Of a stretch of DNA of 9,265 bases, positions 7,789-9,265 are shown one piece after another. The stretch is from Anaerolineae bacterium (GTDB lineage Bacteria; Chloroflexota; Anaerolineae; Anaerolineales; Anaerolineaceae): contig JACRAG010000176.1 in NCBI GenBank assembly GCA_016213455.1, forward strand, positions 1 to 9,265, given 5' to 3'. The notes under the pieces are model-generated. The model saw nothing but the letters and a program-made list of their open reading frames with translations. It did no database searches and had not been told where the DNA came from. Each line of letters starts with the position of its first letter. Positions within the stretch are counted from its first letter, which is position 1. Made by a program: the position numbers and the translations under genes.

Positions 7789-7816
7789 TTGACCAGAACC
7801 GCGGTCCAGGTAGAAT
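7789..7816 (+). promoter_or_regulatory. Predicted sigma-70-type promoter of the cupin gene
   Basis: TTGACC (7789-7794) and TAGAAT (7811-7816) each match consensus at five of six positions and are 16 bases apart. Transcription would start near 7823, 24 bases before the ATG. The spacer holds the perfect eight-base palindrome ACCGCGGT (7798-7805), which might bind a regulator. Confidence 0.55.
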
Positions 7817-7846
7817 CAATCTCATACCATGGTTTGGAGAAGCGAG

Positions 7847-9034
7847 ATGAATGTTCAACAACTGTTTGACGCAGGAGAAGGAATTTTGCGCATGGCACCC
7901 AACTGGGTTCCGCGCTCGTTTTGCATCCCCGGTCAGCGCCTGCGCCTGGACCCGCGCGACCTGTATGCCCTTGGCATTCACCGCGGTGGGATCGATGAGC
8001 GCTGGTTCGCCTCCACTGTTAAAGCAGAAAATGGACCGCACACCGGCGAATGGGAGGGGTTGAGTTTCGTCACTGCCCAAGCGGGACAGGAAGCCGAATT
8101 AGTCCTCTTCTCCACAGTGATTGCCGAAATGGGAGCCAATCTCGTCGGGCAGCCTCTCTGGGAGACCTATCATGGCTGGCCCGTTTTTGCCAAGTTCTTC
8201 GACAACCGCGATGCACTCCCGTTTCACCTGCACCAACGCCAGGAACACGCCGAGATGGTGGGCAAGCGTACCAAACCGGAGGCTTATTACTTCCCCGCAC
8301 AGATGAATGCCTCGCGCGGCACCTTCCCGCTTTCCTTCTTTGGCCTGGAGGCTGGAACCACCCGCGAGGATATCAAACGCTGTCTTGCCAACTGGCACCA
8401 TGGCGATAACGGCATTCTTTACTATTCCCGCGCCTTCCTTTTAGAACTGGGAACCGGCTGGGATATTCCAGCCGGTACACTGCATGCACCAGGCAGCCTG
8501 TGCACCTACGAACCGCAGTGGGCCAGTGACATTTCAGCGTTATTTCAATCCGTGGTAAACGATACACCCTTTGGATGGGAGGCGCTGACCAGTAATGTTC
8601 CTGAAGAATACCGCCACGACCTGGATTTCATCGTTTCCATGATCGACTGGGAATTGAATTCCGATCCGGCGTTCCGCGCCCATCACCAATTGAAGCCCCA
8701 ACCCATTCTGTCCGTGGAGGACAGCAAAGCTGCCGGTTACCAGGAAAATCACATTATTTACGGCAATGGGTTATTTCGCTCCACCGAACTGATCGTCCAG
8801 CCCGGTCGATCCATCAACCTGCAAGGCGATGAACCTTACAGTGCGGTCATCGTACAGGGTCACGGGAAAATGGGCGTATGGCAGGTTGAAGCGCCTGACA
8901 TGATCCGCTTCGGTCAACTCACCGACGACGAATTCTTCATTTCATCCGCTGCGGCGCGGCAGGGCGTGCGCATTGAAAACACCAGCCAAAGCGAGCCGCT
9001 GGTCATGTTGAAGACTTTTGGTCCGCCGGCCTGA
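7847..9034 (+). CDS. Cupin protein resembling class I mannose-6-phosphate isomerase
   Basis: This 395-residue soluble protein has the metal-site layout of class I phosphomannose isomerases, which interconvert mannose 6-phosphate and fructose 6-phosphate in a Zn-binding cupin. Visible elements are FDNRDALPFHLHQRQEHAE (118-136) with His127 and His129, RTKPEAYYF (141-149) with Glu145, and WDIPAGTLHAPGSLCTYEPQ (205-224) with His213. These correspond to the H-x-H, KPE and PAG.xHA motifs of the family. A second, weaker cupin-like region appears at about 303-392 (ELIVQPGRSINLQGDE, AVIVQGHGKMGVW). The usual family start is replaced by an unfamiliar N-terminal ~110 residues, so activity on mannose 6-phosphate is not assured; another sugar or a non-enzymatic cupin is possible. 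I chose ATG 7847, with GGAG ending seven bases upstream, over ATG 7829, which lacks a site. Its stop lies four bases from that of the convergent gene. Confidence 0.82.
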   Translation: MNVQQLFDAGEGILRMAPNWVPRSFCIPGQRLRLDPRDLYALGIHRGGIDERWFASTVKAENGPHTGEWEGLSFVTAQAGQEAELVLFSTVIAEMGANLVGQPLWETYHGWPVFAKFFDNRDALPFHLHQRQEHAEMVGKRTKPEAYYFPAQMNASRGTFPLSFFGLEAGTTREDIKRCLANWHHGDNGILYYSRAFLLELGTGWDIPAGTLHAPGSLCTYEPQWASDISALFQSVVNDTPFGWEALTSNVPEEYRHDLDFIVSMIDWELNSDPAFRAHHQLKPQPILSVEDSKAAGYQENHIIYGNGLFRSTELIVQPGRSINLQGDEPYSAVIVQGHGKMGVWQVEAPDMIRFGQLTDDEFFISSAAARQGVRIENTSQSEPLVMLKTFGPPA

Positions 9035-9038
9035 ACGG

Positions 9039-9265
9039 CTAACGCCGGCTCAATTCTTCATACACCTGAAGGTAATACAGTACCGATTCCAGGGGGGTGT
9101 TGGATGGAATATGGTTGCCCACGGCCATAAAAAAGCCCGGATAGGGTTTTCCGATTGTCATGCAGCGTTCCACCTCGGCGCGAATATCCTCGCGTGAACC
9201 GCTGAGCAGCACGCGGGTATCGGCGTTGCCAATGAAGACATGCGTTTTGCCATATTTTTGAGCGA
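9039..9265 (-). CDS. Uroporphyrinogen decarboxylase (URO-D) family protein, C-terminal fragment
   Basis: The last 74 residues are visible before a TAG at 9041-9039; the rest lies beyond the window. They read YGKTHVFIGNADTRVLLSG, REDIRAEVERCM, GFFMAVGNHIPSNTPLESV and YLQVYEELSRR. This is the typical ending of the URO-D/methyltransferase superfamily (in the fold of HemE, MtaA and CmuA), where the 'GT.eeV..ev...i' and 'aaGn.ip..tP.Env....e' blocks close the TIM barrel. The many URO-D-like paralogues of anaerobic bacteria are mostly corrinoid-linked methyltransferases or of unknown role, and true HemE endings differ somewhat, so heme synthesis should not be assumed. No metal or substrate motif is within the visible part. 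Confidence 0.82.
   Translation of the reverse strand, partial: AQKYGKTHVFIGNADTRVLLSGSREDIRAEVERCMTIGKPYPGFFMAVGNHIPSNTPLESVLYYLQVYEELSRR

Noticed and set aside
9025..9049. Possible hairpin from two GCCGGC copies between the cupin and URO-D stops
   Set aside because: Only six base pairs around a 13-base loop, with no T-tract on either strand; each copy is also self-complementary by chance.

Overview
The window looks like ordinary chromosomal DNA from a free-living bacterium of moderately high GC content with short intergenic gaps. The mix of genes suggests the phylum Chloroflexota, perhaps class Anaerolineae: a GH130 mannosyl-glucose phosphorylase with a LacI regulator, an S-box-controlled MetA-MetY pair, a LigB-type dioxygenase, a phosphomannose-isomerase-like cupin and a URO-D-family protein. 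This placement is inferred from gene content and protein style, with no marker gene, and is only moderately likely.

Bases 1-2708 (all minus strand) form a carbohydrate locus. A LacI-type regulator is followed by a GH130 phosphorylase and then by the first ~70 residues of a GH78/alpha-L-rhamnosidase-like protein. That last frame breaks abruptly near base 240. The rest of the window edge encodes, in another frame, the C-terminal part of a LivK-type ABC substrate-binding protein. This join of two unrelated genes is either a real deletion/rearrangement scar or an assembly chimera, and it is the strongest anomaly here.

Bases 2709-5339 (plus strand) are a methionine biosynthesis operon. A promoter, an extra upstream hairpin, a complete SAM-I (S-box) riboswitch, an antiterminator and an intrinsic terminator precede metA (acyltransferase) and metY (O-acetylhomoserine sulfhydrylase). 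MetA carries Glu at position 111, the residue associated with acetyl-CoA use. That fits MetY, which takes O-acetylhomoserine. High SAM should switch the operon off by early termination. A strong hairpin closes it.

Bases 5346-7578 hold rnhA (minus), a YgiD-like LigB dioxygenase (plus, divergent from rnhA across 58 bases) and an EamA-family transporter (minus, whose 3' end overlaps the dioxygenase by 27 bases). Bases 7579-7846 are a divergent spacer with promoters facing both ways and no gene I can support. Bases 7847-9034 encode a cupin resembling class I mannose-6-phosphate isomerase. From 9039 to the end is the C-terminus of a URO-D-family protein on the minus strand.

I found no mobile element, CRISPR array, tRNA, rRNA or defence system. 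No wholly new system is evident. The points most worth a second look are the chimeric edge, the readable riboswitch switching mechanism and the MetA acyl-donor prediction.
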